64,000 bases of DNA from Pseudomonas guangdongensis (GTDB taxonomy: Bacteria; Pseudomonadota; Gammaproteobacteria; Pseudomonadales; Pseudomonadaceae): positions 1,736,001 through 1,800,000 of the forward strand of contig NZ_LT629780.1 of NCBI RefSeq assembly GCF_900105885.1, read 5' to 3'. Each line of letters opens with the position of its first letter. Position 1 is the first letter of the stretch. Under the pieces are notes generated by a model. The model had not been told where the DNA came from. It saw nothing but the letters and a program-made list of their open reading frames with translations, and did not search any database. Made by a program: the position numbers and the translations under genes. Below, piece by piece: positions 10,030 to 23,717 of the stretch.

Positions 10030-11406
10030 ATGAGCTTCACCCGCAGACAGATCCTCGCCGGGCTGGCCGGCCTGACCGTGGTCGGCCTCGGCGCCGGCGG
10101 CGCCCGCTACTGGCTGGGCCGGCCGGGCGATACCGCCAGCCACGACTACGAACTGATCGCCGCGCCGCTGGACGTCGAACTGATGCCCGGCCACGCCACC
10201 CGCGTCTGGGCCTACGGCGGCCAGGCGCCGGGGCTGGAGCTGCGCGCCCGTCAGGGCGAGCTGCTGCGGGTGCGCTTCGTCAACCGGCTGCCCGAGCCGA
10301 GCACCATCCACTGGCACGGCATCCGCCTGCCGCTGGAGATGGACGGCGTGCCCTATGTCTCGCAGCTGCCGGTGCTGCCCGGCGAGTACTTCGACTACGT
10401 GTTCCGCGTGCCCGACGCCGGCAGCTTCTGGTATCACCCGCACACCGCCAGCGGCGCACAGCTCGGCCGCGGCCTGGTCGGCCCGCTGATCGTCGAGGAG
10501 CGCGAGCCGACGGGCTTTCGCCACGAGCGCACGCTGAGCCTGAAAAGCTGGCATGTGGACGGCGCGGGCGCCTTCACCGACTTCAGCGTGCCGCGCGAGG
10601 CGGCGCGCGGCGGCACGCCGGGGCGGCTGTCGACGGTCAACGGCGTGCATGCGCCGAGCGTCGAGCTGCCGGCCGGACAGATCGTCCGCCTGCGCATCCT
10701 CAATCTCGACAACACCCTGACCTACCGCCTCAACCTGCCCGGCGCCGAGGCGCGTATCTATGCCCTGGACGGCAACCCGGTGACTCCGCGTCCGCTGGGC
10801 CGGGACTACTGGCTGGGGCCGGGGATGCGCATCGAGCTGGCCCTGCGGGTGCCGGAGGCCGGCGCCGAGCTGGCGCTGCGCAACGGCCCGCTGCGTCTGG
10901 CGACCCTGAAGAGCGTGGCCAGCCAGGACGCGCTGGCCGGCGACTGGCCGCCGGCGCTGCCGGCCAACCCGGTGGCCGAGCCGGACCTGGCCGCCGCCGA
11001 GACCCTGCGCTTCAACTTCGAGTGGGCCGGCGTGGTGTCGGCCAACCTGGCGCAGGGCGCGGCGCACAGCTTCTGGCAGATCAACGGCCAGGCCTGGGAC
11101 ATCGACGACAAGAGCTGCGCCGAGCGGCCGATCGCCACCCTGCGGCAGGGGCGCAGCTATGTCTTCGAGCTGCGCAACGTCAGCCAGTACCAGCACCCGA
11201 TCCACCTGCATGGCATGACCTTCAAGGTGCTCGCCTCGAACCGCCGGCGCATCGAGGCGCCCTGGTTCACCGACACCTACCTGCTGGGCAAGAACGAGAC
11301 GGCGAAGATCGCCCTGGTCGCCGACAATCCGGGGATGTGGATGTTCCACTGCCATGTGGTCGACCACATGGAGACCGGGCTGATGGCGGCCATCGCGGTG
11401 GTCTGA
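10030..11406 (+). CDS. Periplasmic multicopper oxidase with Tat signal
   Basis: A 458-residue three-cupredoxin oxidase. All four copper-binding clusters are present in order: HWHG, WYHPH, HPIHLHG and MFHCHVVDHMETGL. The last carries the Cys-His pathway and a leucine at the axial position. The N-terminus MSFTRRQILAGLAGLTVVG has a twin-arginine motif and hydrophobic stretch, so the folded, copper-loaded enzyme is probably exported by Tat. The family includes CueO, CotA and CopA; here there is no methionine-rich copper insert, so a cuprous-oxidase role is not specially supported. No copper-resistance genes lie nearby. Substrate unknown. GAGCGCGACGGG upstream is a weak ribosome-binding region. 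Confidence 0.92.
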   Translation: MSFTRRQILAGLAGLTVVGLGAGGARYWLGRPGDTASHDYELIAAPLDVELMPGHATRVWAYGGQAPGLELRARQGELLRVRFVNRLPEPSTIHWHGIRLPLEMDGVPYVSQLPVLPGEYFDYVFRVPDAGSFWYHPHTASGAQLGRGLVGPLIVEEREPTGFRHERTLSLKSWHVDGAGAFTDFSVPREAARGGTPGRLSTVNGVHAPSVELPAGQIVRLRILNLDNTLTYRLNLPGAEARIYALDGNPVTPRPLGRDYWLGPGMRIELALRVPEAGAELALRNGPLRLATLKSVASQDALAGDWPPALPANPVAEPDLAAAETLRFNFEWAGVVSANLAQGAAHSFWQINGQAWDIDDKSCAERPIATLRQGRSYVFELRNVSQYQHPIHLHGMTFKVLASNRRRIEAPWFTDTYLLGKNETAKIALVADNPGMWMFHCHVVDHMETGLMAAIAVV

Positions 11407-11477
11407 ACGGAGCGGGCGGGCAGGGCATTGGGGTAGCTCGCGCAGCGATTGCCCGCGGAGCGGCGCCGCCGTGGCCT

Positions 11478-11513
11478 GCGCTTATCGCCGGAAAGGCGCT
11501 GCGCGGGTTTTTT
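11478..11513 (+). terminator. Probable intrinsic terminator after the multicopper oxidase gene
   Basis: Two short stem blocks, GCGC/GCGC outside and CGCC/GGCG inside with an asymmetric internal loop, precede GGG and a run of six T. It lies about 70 bases after the multicopper oxidase stop and 92 before tadA. Confidence 0.45.
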
Positions 11514-11604
11514 ACCCGGTGGTTCCTTGAGGTGGCGCGGGCTTGACTCCGCGCCGGCTTTTCCCAAACTGGCGGGCCTTTCCTTTACCGCCAGCCGAAC
11601 GCCC

Positions 11605-12129
11605 ATGAAAAGACCCGCGATCATCGACCGCAGCCAGGACGAGCGCTTCATGCGCGAGGCGCTGGCGCTCGCCGCCGAGGGTGCCGCGCGCGGCGAGGTG
11701 CCGGTGGGCGCGGTGCTGGTGGTCGACGGCGAGATCGTCGGACGCGGCTTCAACTGCCCGATTTCCGGCCACGACCCCAGCGCCCACGCCGAGATGGTGG
11801 CGATCCGCGACGCGGCGCGACATCTTGCGAACTACCGGCTGGTCGGCAGCACCCTCTACGTGACCCTGGAGCCGTGCAGCATGTGCGCCGGGCTGATCGT
11901 CCATTCGCGGGTCGGCCGGCTGGTCTACGGCGCCAGCGAGCCCAAGGCCGGGGTGGTGCAGAGTCGCGGGCGGTTCTTCGAGCAGGACTTCCTCAACCAC
12001 CGCCTGGCGGTGGAGGGCGGGGTGCTGGCCGAGGCCTGCGGGACCATCCTCAGCGACTTCTTCCGCGCCCGGCGCCGCAAGGCGACCCCGGACGCGGCGC
12101 CGCCCGCGGCGGATAGCGCGGGCGGCTGA
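11605..12129 (+). CDS. tadA: tRNA-specific adenosine deaminase TadA
   Basis: It deaminates adenosine 34 of tRNA-Arg(ACG) to inosine, an essential wobble modification. The zinc deaminase signature is complete: His61-Ala-Glu63, the proton shuttle glutamate, and PCSMC with Cys91 and Cys94. The length is 174 residues, with an alanine-rich tail after residue 155 (family core about 155-165). ATG at 11605 gives the usual short N-terminus; no strong ribosome-binding site is visible, and upstream in-frame starts would overlap the terminator region. The stop is only five bases from the convergent chemoreceptor stop, with no room for a terminator between them. Confidence 0.95.
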   Translation: MKRPAIIDRSQDERFMREALALAAEGAARGEVPVGAVLVVDGEIVGRGFNCPISGHDPSAHAEMVAIRDAARHLANYRLVGSTLYVTLEPCSMCAGLIVHSRVGRLVYGASEPKAGVVQSRGRFFEQDFLNHRLAVEGGVLAEACGTILSDFFRARRRKATPDAAPPAADSAGG

Positions 12130-12134
12130 GCGGC

Positions 12135-13832
12135 TCAGAAGGTTTCCCAGGCGTCGTCGTCGGCCAGCGCCCGAGGCTGCGCGGCTGGCGTCGTCCTGGC
12201 CGGGCCTTGGCTGGCGCGCGGCGCGGCGGCAGGCGCTGTGCTGGTGCGGCGGGCCGGCTGCGCCGCGGGCGGCAGGCGGAAGATCGCCACCGCATCCTCC
12301 AGACGGTGAGCCTGGTCGGCCAGGGCGCTGGAGGCCGCCGAGGCTTCCTGCACCAGCCCGGCATTCTGCTGGGTGACCTGATCCATCTGGGTCACTGCGG
12401 TGTTGACCTGGCCGATGCCCTCGCTCTGCTCCTGGGAGGCGGCGGAGATCTCGTCGACGATGTCGGCGACCCGGCGCACCGCGCCGACCACCTCGCCCAT
12501 GGTCTGGCCGGCGCGCTCGACCAGTTTCGAGCCGTCGTCGACCCGGCGGGTGGATTCGTCGATCAGGGTCTTGATCTCCTGGGCCGCCTGGGCGCTGCGG
12601 CTGGCCAGGTTGCGCACCTCGCTGGCCACCACGGTGAAGCCGCGACCCTGTTCGCCGGCCCGCGCCGCTTCCACCGAGGCGTTGAGCGCGAGGATGTTGG
12701 TCTGGAAGGCGATCGAGTCGATGACGTCGATGATCCGCGCGATGCGCTGCGAGCTGTCGGTGATGCCCTGCATGGTCTCGACCACCTGATGCACCACCTC
12801 GCGGCCCTGGTCGGCGGTCGCCGAAGCATCGTTGGCCAGCGCGCTGGCCTGGCGGGCGTTGTCAGCGTTCTGCTTCACCGTGGCGGTCAGCTCCTCCATG
12901 CTCGCTGCGGTTTCTTCAAGGGAAGCGGCTTGCTGCTCGGTGCGCGAGGACAGGTCGGCGTTGCCGGCGGCGATCTCGCGGGTGCCGCCGAGGATCGCGC
13001 TGCTGCCCTCGCGCACGGTGGCGACGATGCCGCCGAGGCTCTGCTGCATGTCGCGCATGGCGGCGAGCAGCTGGCCTACCTCGTTGCGCGAGGTGACGTG
13101 GATGGTCTGCGCCAGATCGGCCTTGGCCAGGTGCTGCAGGTGATCGACGGCGACCTCCAGCGGGCGCACCACCATGGCGGTCAGTGCCTGGCGGGTCAGC
13201 AGCAGGGCGAGCAGGGCGATCAGCAGGGCGCCGCCGCCGAAGTAGGCGAAGCGGCCGATGGCCGACTGGTAGTCCTCCTGGCGCGCCAGGTAGTCGCGCT
13301 CCGAGTGGGCGTAGAAGGCGTCCAGCGCCTGGCGGGTGGCCGGGCCGTGCTGGCTGAGCAGCTCCTCCTTGAGGCTGTCGAAGGTGTAGATGTCGTGATC
13401 GCGCAGCGCCTTGAGCAGCTGCTCCTGGATCTGCAGCGCGGCGTCGAAGGTGCGCTCGAAGTCGTCGGCCAGTGCCTTGAAGGCGGCGTCTTCCAGTGGC
13501 GGCGCCTGGCGATAGGTGTCGAAGCGCTGGCGGGCCTGGCGGACCAGATCCTCGGCTTCGGCCAGCACGCCGGCCGCCTCGGCGCCACGGCCCTGGCTGT
13601 ACTGTTCGGCGTAGCGCTCCATGCGCAGGAAGGCGTTGAGGCGCAGGATGTAGGCGCGGTTCATCGAGTCGACCATCTGGATGTCGACGTTCTCGATCTG
13701 CTGGATGCGCTGGCCGGCCATCCGGGTGCTGGTCAGGCCGAGGGCGGCGATGGCCAGGATCAGGACGGCGAACAGCGCCAGGGCGATGTTCAGGGTCGAG
13801 CGGATGCTGAGTCGGTTGATCAGGGCGTGCAT
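12135..13832 (-). CDS. Methyl-accepting chemotaxis protein with C-terminal CheR/CheB-binding pentapeptide
   Basis: A 565-residue transmembrane chemoreceptor. TM1 is about residues 13-33, a periplasmic mostly helical sensor about 34-195, TM2 about 196-213, HAMP to about 270, then the coiled-coil signalling domain with its hairpin tip around AFQTNILALNASVEAARAGE and EVRNLASRSAQAAQEIKTLI (residues 375-424). The sensor looks like a Tar-type four-helix bundle, so the ligand cannot be named. After a Pro/Ala-rich linker (about 521-560) the protein ends in AWETF, close to the NWETF tether of E. coli Tar and Tsr. ATG at 13832 has GGAGAC upstream. No other chemotaxis gene is nearby, so this is an orphan receptor using a distant pathway. 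Confidence 0.95.
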   Translation of the reverse strand: MHALINRLSIRSTLNIALALFAVLILAIAALGLTSTRMAGQRIQQIENVDIQMVDSMNRAYILRLNAFLRMERYAEQYSQGRGAEAAGVLAEAEDLVRQARQRFDTYRQAPPLEDAAFKALADDFERTFDAALQIQEQLLKALRDHDIYTFDSLKEELLSQHGPATRQALDAFYAHSERDYLARQEDYQSAIGRFAYFGGGALLIALLALLLTRQALTAMVVRPLEVAVDHLQHLAKADLAQTIHVTSRNEVGQLLAAMRDMQQSLGGIVATVREGSSAILGGTREIAAGNADLSSRTEQQAASLEETAASMEELTATVKQNADNARQASALANDASATADQGREVVHQVVETMQGITDSSQRIARIIDVIDSIAFQTNILALNASVEAARAGEQGRGFTVVASEVRNLASRSAQAAQEIKTLIDESTRRVDDGSKLVERAGQTMGEVVGAVRRVADIVDEISAASQEQSEGIGQVNTAVTQMDQVTQQNAGLVQEASAASSALADQAHRLEDAVAIFRLPPAAQPARRTSTAPAAAPRASQGPARTTPAAQPRALADDDAWETF

Positions 13833-14259
13833 GATGTCTCCGGGCCTTCGGGCCCGATGCTGTCGGGTGTGCGTTCGAGCGCGCGTGGCGCTACCGCGCC
13901 GCGGTATGGGGCGGGGCAGCCTGCGCGTGGCTCGCAAGGAATGTGGGTGTGGGTTGCCGGGCGGTCCGTCAGGGCACGGTCTGTGCCGGTCGGTGCGGTC
14001 CGCTCAGGCGGGGAGGGGCGTGGCGCTGTGGGACGATCTGGAAGGGGGAGGCAAGGGCATGTCGCGGCGCGGATGGGCTGTCCATGGTGTTCCGATGGGC
14101 TGGGTTGGGTGGCCGGAAACCGCTTCTTCGTTATTGTGCGCCTTTATGGGGAGGCGGCGTTCCGAATGGTCTGAGCGTCAAGCGCGCCATTTTGGCATGA
14201 CTCCCGTTTCGACACTATGACGGCGCCGTTTAATTGTCGCGGGGCGGTGGCGCTGCCGA
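13833..14259. other. 427-base gene-free stretch between mltF and the chemoreceptor gene
   Basis: This is the upstream region of the minus-strand chemoreceptor gene and the downstream region of mltF. I find no credible gene, RNA or clear promoter: no FliA-type box (TAAA-N15-GCCGATAA) and no sigma54 GG/GC pair at the right spacing on the minus strand. Open frames here are shadows caused by base composition. The chemoreceptor promoter must lie in it, but I cannot place it. Confidence 0.6.
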
Positions 14260-20022
<5,763 letters not shown>

Positions 20023-20038
20023 TCAGGAGAAATCGTCC

Positions 20039-20350
20039 ATGTACAAACTGTGCTTCTTCGTGCCCGCCAGCCATCTGCAGCCGGTCAAGGAGGCGTTGTT
20101 CGCCGCCGGCGCCGGGCGCATCGGCGACTACGACCAGTGCTGCTGGCAGGTGGAAGGCATCGGCCAGTTCCGCCCGCTGCCGGGCAGCCAGCCGTTCATC
20201 GGCGCCCAGGGGCAGGTCGAGCAGGTGGCGGAATGGAAGGTGGAGATGGTGGTGGCCGACGCGCTGCTCCAGGCGGCGCTGGCGGCGCTCAAGGCCGCCC
20301 ATCCCTACGAGACGCCGGCCTACGAGGTGTGGCGGCTGGAGGCGTGCTGA
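20039..20350 (+). CDS. NIF3/YqfO-like small protein
   Basis: A 103-residue protein, MYKLCFFVPASHLQPVKEALFAAGAGRIGDYDQC and onwards, ending AALKAAHPYETPAYEVWRLE. This matches the CutA-like insert domain of YqfO/NIF3 proteins as a stand-alone unit, common in Pseudomonas. In larger NIF3 proteins this domain sits within a dinuclear-metal scaffold; the metal-binding halves are absent here. AGGAGA lies eight bases before the ATG. The gene follows the purL terminator and converges on the L,D-transpeptidase gene. Biochemical function unknown. Confidence 0.85.
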   Translation: MYKLCFFVPASHLQPVKEALFAAGAGRIGDYDQCCWQVEGIGQFRPLPGSQPFIGAQGQVEQVAEWKVEMVVADALLQAALAALKAAHPYETPAYEVWRLEAC

Positions 20351-20368
20351 GCGATCTGCGCTCCGGGT

Positions 20369-20391
20369 GCCGGCCGGGCTTTCCGGCCGGC
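20369..20391. terminator. 9-bp hairpin between convergent NIF3-like and L,D-transpeptidase genes
   Basis: GCCGGCCGG (20369-20377) pairs with CCGGCCGGC (20383-20391) around GCTTT, in the 49 bases between the two stop codons. No T-run on either side, so termination efficiency is uncertain. Confidence 0.45.
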
Positions 20392-20399
20392 CGGCGAAC

Positions 20400-20903
20400 T
20401 CAGGGGCGGATCTCGATCAGTGTGCCGTCGCGCACCAGTTGCCAGACCTCGCGCATGTCGTCGTTCTTCATGGCGATGCAGCCCTCGGTCCAGTCGAGGG
20501 TGTGGAAGAACCACTCGGGGTACTCCTCGTCGCGCGGCGTGCCGTGGATCATGATCATGTCGCCGGCCGGCCGGCCCTGCTGCGCGGCGTACTGGCGATC
20601 GCGCTCGTTGGGGTAGGAGATGTGCATCGACAGGTTGTATTTTTCGCTGATCTTGCGCCAGTTGATCCAGTAGAAGCCTTCCGGAGTGCGCTTGTCGCCC
20701 TCGAAGCGTTTCGGACCGTTGGGCTGCTTGCCCAGCGAGACCCGGTAGCTCCTGACGATTTCGCCGCGGCTGAGCAGATGCAGCTTGCGCTCGGACTTGA
20801 GCACCAGCACCTTGTCGACCGCCTCGGCATCGAGGCTCGGGGCCGCCATGGCGTGGCTGAGGGAGGCGAACAGCAAACAGCAAATAACGAACAGCCAGCG
20901 CAT
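20400..20903 (-). CDS. L,D-transpeptidase (YkuD domain), secreted
   Basis: A 167-residue protein with a cleavable signal peptide (MRWLFVICCLLFASLSHAMA, cut near Ala20-Ala21). The YkuD catalytic domain carries His120 in MIMIHGTP and the nucleophile Cys142 in DWTEGCIAM. The usual SHGC motif is TEGC, a variant seen in a subgroup of murein L,D-transpeptidases and in DpaA/YafK-type proteins, so it may cross-link peptidoglycan or attach or detach Lpp rather than act as a classic Ldt. There is no LysM or other binding domain. The ATG at 20903 is upstream of a typical signal sequence; longer starts are not supported. It is divergent from the Nudix gene. Confidence 0.9.
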   Translation of the reverse strand: MRWLFVICCLLFASLSHAMAAPSLDAEAVDKVLVLKSERKLHLLSRGEIVRSYRVSLGKQPNGPKRFEGDKRTPEGFYWINWRKISEKYNLSMHISYPNERDRQYAAQQGRPAGDMIMIHGTPRDEEYPEWFFHTLDWTEGCIAMKNDDMREVWQLVRDGTLIEIRP

Positions 20904-21043
20904 TGCGGTGGATTCCAGTCGAAGGTCGGTAGTGGCGTGCATGCAACGCTCGCAGCCCGGCAGGGCGATTGGCGCGTGTCGTACGGACGGTCTGAGCGGC
21001 ATTCTAGGAGAGCCGCGGCGGCGCGGCAAAGGGCCGGCAGGCT

Positions 21044-21073
21044 TTGGCAGGCCCGGCGCTTTCATGCCATGAT
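21044..21073 (+). promoter_or_regulatory. Possible promoter of the Nudix hydrolase gene
   Basis: TTGGCA (21044-21049), an 18-base spacer and CATGAT (21068-21073), 33 bases before the ATG at 21106. Each hexamer differs from consensus, so this is only a candidate. Confidence 0.35.
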
Positions 21074-21105
21074 GCGGAGCGCCAAGCCGATCACGAGAAC
21101 CTCCC

Positions 21106-21708
21106 ATGCTGGACGAGCTGCGTCGCCGCGTACAGGCCCACAGTCCCCTTGCCCTGCCCAGCGACCGGCCTTTCCCCGAGGCGGCGGTGCTGATGCCGAT
21201 CACCCGCAGCGACGAGCCGCAGCTGGTGCTGACCCTGCGTGCCAGCGGGCTGTCCACCCACGGCGGCGAGGTGGCCTTCCCCGGCGGGCGGCGCGACCCG
21301 GAGGACGCGTCCCTGGTGTTCACCGCGCTGCGCGAGGCTCACGAGGAAGTCGGCCTGTCACCCGGCCTGGTCGAGGTGGTCGGCCCGCTCAGCACCCAGG
21401 TGTCGCGCCACGGCATCAAGGTCACGCCCTATGTCGGCTTCATTCCCGACTATGTCGAATTCAAGGCCAACGACGGCGAGATCGCCGCGGTGTTCTCGGT
21501 ACCGCTGGCGTTCTTCCGCGACGACCCGCGGGAAATCACCCACCGCATCGACTACCTCGGCTACAGCTGGTACGTGCCCAGCTACCGCTACGGCGGCTTC
21601 AAGATCTGGGGGCTGACCGCGATCATGATCGTCGAACTGGTCAACCTGATCTACGACGCCGGCATCGAACTGCAGCGCCCGCCGCAGGCCTTCGACGCCT
21701 GCCGCTGA
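21106..21708 (+). CDS. Nudix hydrolase, CoA pyrophosphatase type
   Basis: A 200-residue Nudix protein. The Nudix box runs from about residue 60 to 83, beginning [11 protein letters not shown] and ending REAHEEVGL, with the metal-binding glutamates intact. Immediately before it, [20 protein letters not shown] matches the extra motif of CoA and CoA-ester pyrophosphatases (NudL/YeaB type), which cleave CoA to 3',5'-ADP and phosphopantetheine. Substrate is inferred from this motif only. It is followed by the gamma-carbonic-anhydrase gene after 28 bases, so the two may be co-transcribed. Confidence 0.9.
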   Translation: MLDELRRRVQAHSPLALPSDRPFPEAAVLMPITRSDEPQLVLTLRASGLSTHGGEVAFPGGRRDPEDASLVFTALREAHEEVGLSPGLVEVVGPLSTQVSRHGIKVTPYVGFIPDYVEFKANDGEIAAVFSVPLAFFRDDPREITHRIDYLGYSWYVPSYRYGGFKIWGLTAIMIVELVNLIYDAGIELQRPPQAFDACR

Positions 21709-21736
21709 CCTTCCCCGCTCCACGAGGACGACTCCG

Positions 21737-22261
21737 ATGAAATACCGCCTGGGCGATGCCCGTGTAGAAACCCATCCCGACAGCTGGGTGGCCCCCGATG
21801 CCAGCCTGATCGGCAAGGTGCGCCTGGACGCCGGTGCCAGCGTGTGGTTCGGCGCCGTGCTGCGCGGCGACAACGAGCTGATCCACGTCGGCGAGGGCAG
21901 CAACGTGCAGGACGGCAGCGTGCTGCATACCGACATGGGCTGGCCGCTGAGCATCGGCAAGGGCGTGACCATCGGCCACAAGGTCACCCTGCACGGCTGC
22001 AGCATCGGCGATCACAGCCTGGTCGGCATCGGCGCCGTGGTGCTCAACGGCGCGAAGATCGGCCGCAACTGCCTGATCGGCGCCGGTGCGCTGATCCCCG
22101 AGGGCCGGGAAATTCCCGACGGCAGCCTGGTGATGGGGGTGCCCGGCAAGGTGGTGCGCCCGCTCAGCGAGGAGCAGATCGAGGGCCTCAAACGCAACGC
22201 CGCCCATTACGTGGACAACGCCCGCCGCTATGCCCGCGAACTGGCCGGGCAGGACGACTGA
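21737..22261 (+). CDS. Gamma-class carbonic anhydrase family protein (YrdA-like)
   Basis: A 174-residue left-handed beta-helix protein with hexapeptide repeats such as [27 protein letters not shown]. Three histidines in VLHTD and IGHKVTLHG occupy the positions that bind zinc or iron in gamma carbonic anhydrases. Related YrdA proteins often lack measurable activity, so CO2 hydration is not certain. GAGGACGA precedes the ATG. The stop codon shares bases with the start of the DUF1289 gene (TGATG), indicating translational coupling. Confidence 0.9.
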   Translation: MKYRLGDARVETHPDSWVAPDASLIGKVRLDAGASVWFGAVLRGDNELIHVGEGSNVQDGSVLHTDMGWPLSIGKGVTIGHKVTLHGCSIGDHSLVGIGAVVLNGAKIGRNCLIGAGALIPEGREIPDGSLVMGVPGKVVRPLSEEQIEGLKRNAAHYVDNARRYARELAGQDD

Positions 22262-22488
22262 TGGATGCCGGACGGGACGCGTCGGTCGCCTCGCCCTGCG
22301 TGTACGTCTGCGCCCTGGACGATGACGATATCTGCCTCGGCTGCCAGCGCAGCGGCGAGGAAATCACCCGCTGGGGCCGCATGGACAACACCGAGCGGCG
22401 CGCCGTACTGGCGCGCTGCACCGCCCGGGCTCTGGCGGCCGGACAGTTTCTGGTAAAACCCACCCCCTCTGAAGGAAGCATTCCGTGA
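22261..22488 (+). CDS. DUF1289 cysteine-motif small protein
   Basis: A 75-residue protein with four cysteines, Cys13, Cys17, Cys25 and Cys28 (spacing C-x3-C-x7-C-x2-C), in [20 protein letters not shown], followed by [10 protein letters not shown]. This is the DUF1289 pattern. The arrangement suggests a bound metal, zinc or iron, but none has been shown for this sequence. It overlaps the upstream gene by one base and the purT GTG by four, so all three genes are probably translated in a coupled way. Function unknown. Confidence 0.88.
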   Translation: MDAGRDASVASPCVYVCALDDDDICLGCQRSGEEITRWGRMDNTERRAVLARCTARALAAGQFLVKPTPSEGSIP

Positions 22489-23666
22489 CCATGATCGGAA
22501 CCCCGCTGTCGCCGAGCGCGACCCGTGTTCTTCTCTGCGGCTCTGGCGAGCTGGGCAAGGAAGTGGCCATCGAGCTGCAGCGCCTGGGCTGCGAGGTGAT
22601 CGCCGTCGACCGCTACGCCAACGCCCCGGCCATGCAGGTGGCGCACCGCAGCCACGTGATCAGCATGCTCGACGGCGCCGCGTTGCGCGCGGTGATCGAG
22701 CTGGAGCAGCCGCACTACATCGTCCCCGAGATCGAGGCGATCGCCACCGACACCCTGGTCGAGCTGGAAGCCGAGGGCTTCACCGTGGTGCCCACCGCCC
22801 GCGCCGCGCAGCTGACCATGAACCGCGAGGGCATCCGCCGTCTGGCCGCCGAGGAGTTGGGCCTGCCGACCTCGCCGTACCGCTTCGCCGACTCCTTTGA
22901 GGACTACGCCGCGGCGGTCGCCGCGCTGGGCTTCCCCTGCGTGGTCAAGCCGATCATGAGTTCCTCCGGCAAGGGCCAGAGCCTGCTGCGCGGCGAGGCC
23001 GACGTGCGCAAGGCCTGGGATTACGCCCAGGAAGGCGGCCGCGCCGGCAAGGGCCGGGTGATCGTCGAGGGCTTCGTCGATTTCGACTACGAGATCACCC
23101 TGCTCACCGTACGCCATACCGGCGGCACCACCTTCTGCGCGCCGGTCGGCCACCGTCAGGAGCGGGGCGACTATCAGGAGTCCTGGCAGCCCCAGGCGAT
23201 GAGTGCGCTCGCGCTGGCCGAGTCCGAGCGTATCGCGCGGGCGGTCACCGAGGCCCTCGGCGGCCGCGGCCTGTTCGGCGTCGAACTGTTCATCAAGGGC
23301 GATCAGGTGTGGTTCAGCGAGGTGTCGCCGCGCCCCCACGACACCGGTCTGGTCACGCTGATTTCCCAGGACCTCTCCGAGTTCGCCCTGCACGCGCGGG
23401 CAATCCTTGGCCTGCCGATCCCGGCGATCCGCCAGGTCGGCCCGTCCGCCTCGGCGGTGATTCTGGTCGAGGGCGAGTCGCAGAGCGTACGTTTCGGCAA
23501 TCTGCAGGCGGCGCTGGCCGAAGCCGACACCGCACTGCGTCTGTTCGGCAAGCCCGAGGTCAGCGGCCAGCGGCGCATGGGCGTGGCGCTGGCCCGCGAC
23601 GAGTCGGTCGAGGCGGCGCGCGCCAAGGCGCTGCGTGCGGCGCAGGCGGTTCGTGTCGAACTCTGA
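22485..23666 (+). CDS. purT: Formate-dependent phosphoribosylglycinamide formyltransferase PurT
   Basis: It makes FGAR from GAR, formate and ATP, an alternative to folate-dependent PurN at step three of purine synthesis. The 393-residue ATP-grasp enzyme has an N-terminal Rossmann-like domain ([18 protein letters not shown]), then the ATP-grasp domain with [14 protein letters not shown] and [14 protein letters not shown], then a C-terminal barrel-sandwich region. GTG at 22485 is chosen: GAAGGA is eight bases upstream and the N-terminus [10 protein letters not shown] matches the family; an ATG at 22491 is the alternative. The start overlaps the DUF1289 stop. Its product feeds PurL, encoded 3 kb upstream. 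Confidence 0.97.
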   Translation: MTMIGTPLSPSATRVLLCGSGELGKEVAIELQRLGCEVIAVDRYANAPAMQVAHRSHVISMLDGAALRAVIELEQPHYIVPEIEAIATDTLVELEAEGFTVVPTARAAQLTMNREGIRRLAAEELGLPTSPYRFADSFEDYAAAVAALGFPCVVKPIMSSSGKGQSLLRGEADVRKAWDYAQEGGRAGKGRVIVEGFVDFDYEITLLTVRHTGGTTFCAPVGHRQERGDYQESWQPQAMSALALAESERIARAVTEALGGRGLFGVELFIKGDQVWFSEVSPRPHDTGLVTLISQDLSEFALHARAILGLPIPAIRQVGPSASAVILVEGESQSVRFGNLQAALAEADTALRLFGKPEVSGQRRMGVALARDESVEAARAKALRAAQAVRVEL

Positions 23667-23681
23667 GATGCCAAGGCTGGG

Positions 23682-23717
23682 CGACAAGGCCGATCCATGG
23701 GATCGGCCTTGTCGTTT
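23682..23717. terminator. Bidirectional 15-bp hairpin between convergent purT and the CorC-like gene
   Basis: Bases 23682-23696 and 23700-23714 are perfect complements with a three-base ATG loop, followed by TTT on the plus side. The hairpin lies 15 bases after the purT stop and ends just before the minus-strand stop at 23717. Confidence 0.8.

Noticed and set aside
13681-14220. Plus-strand open frame of 179 codons in the gap before mltF
   Set aside because: Its first part is antisense to the chemoreceptor N-terminus and the rest has no family resemblance and no ribosome-binding site.
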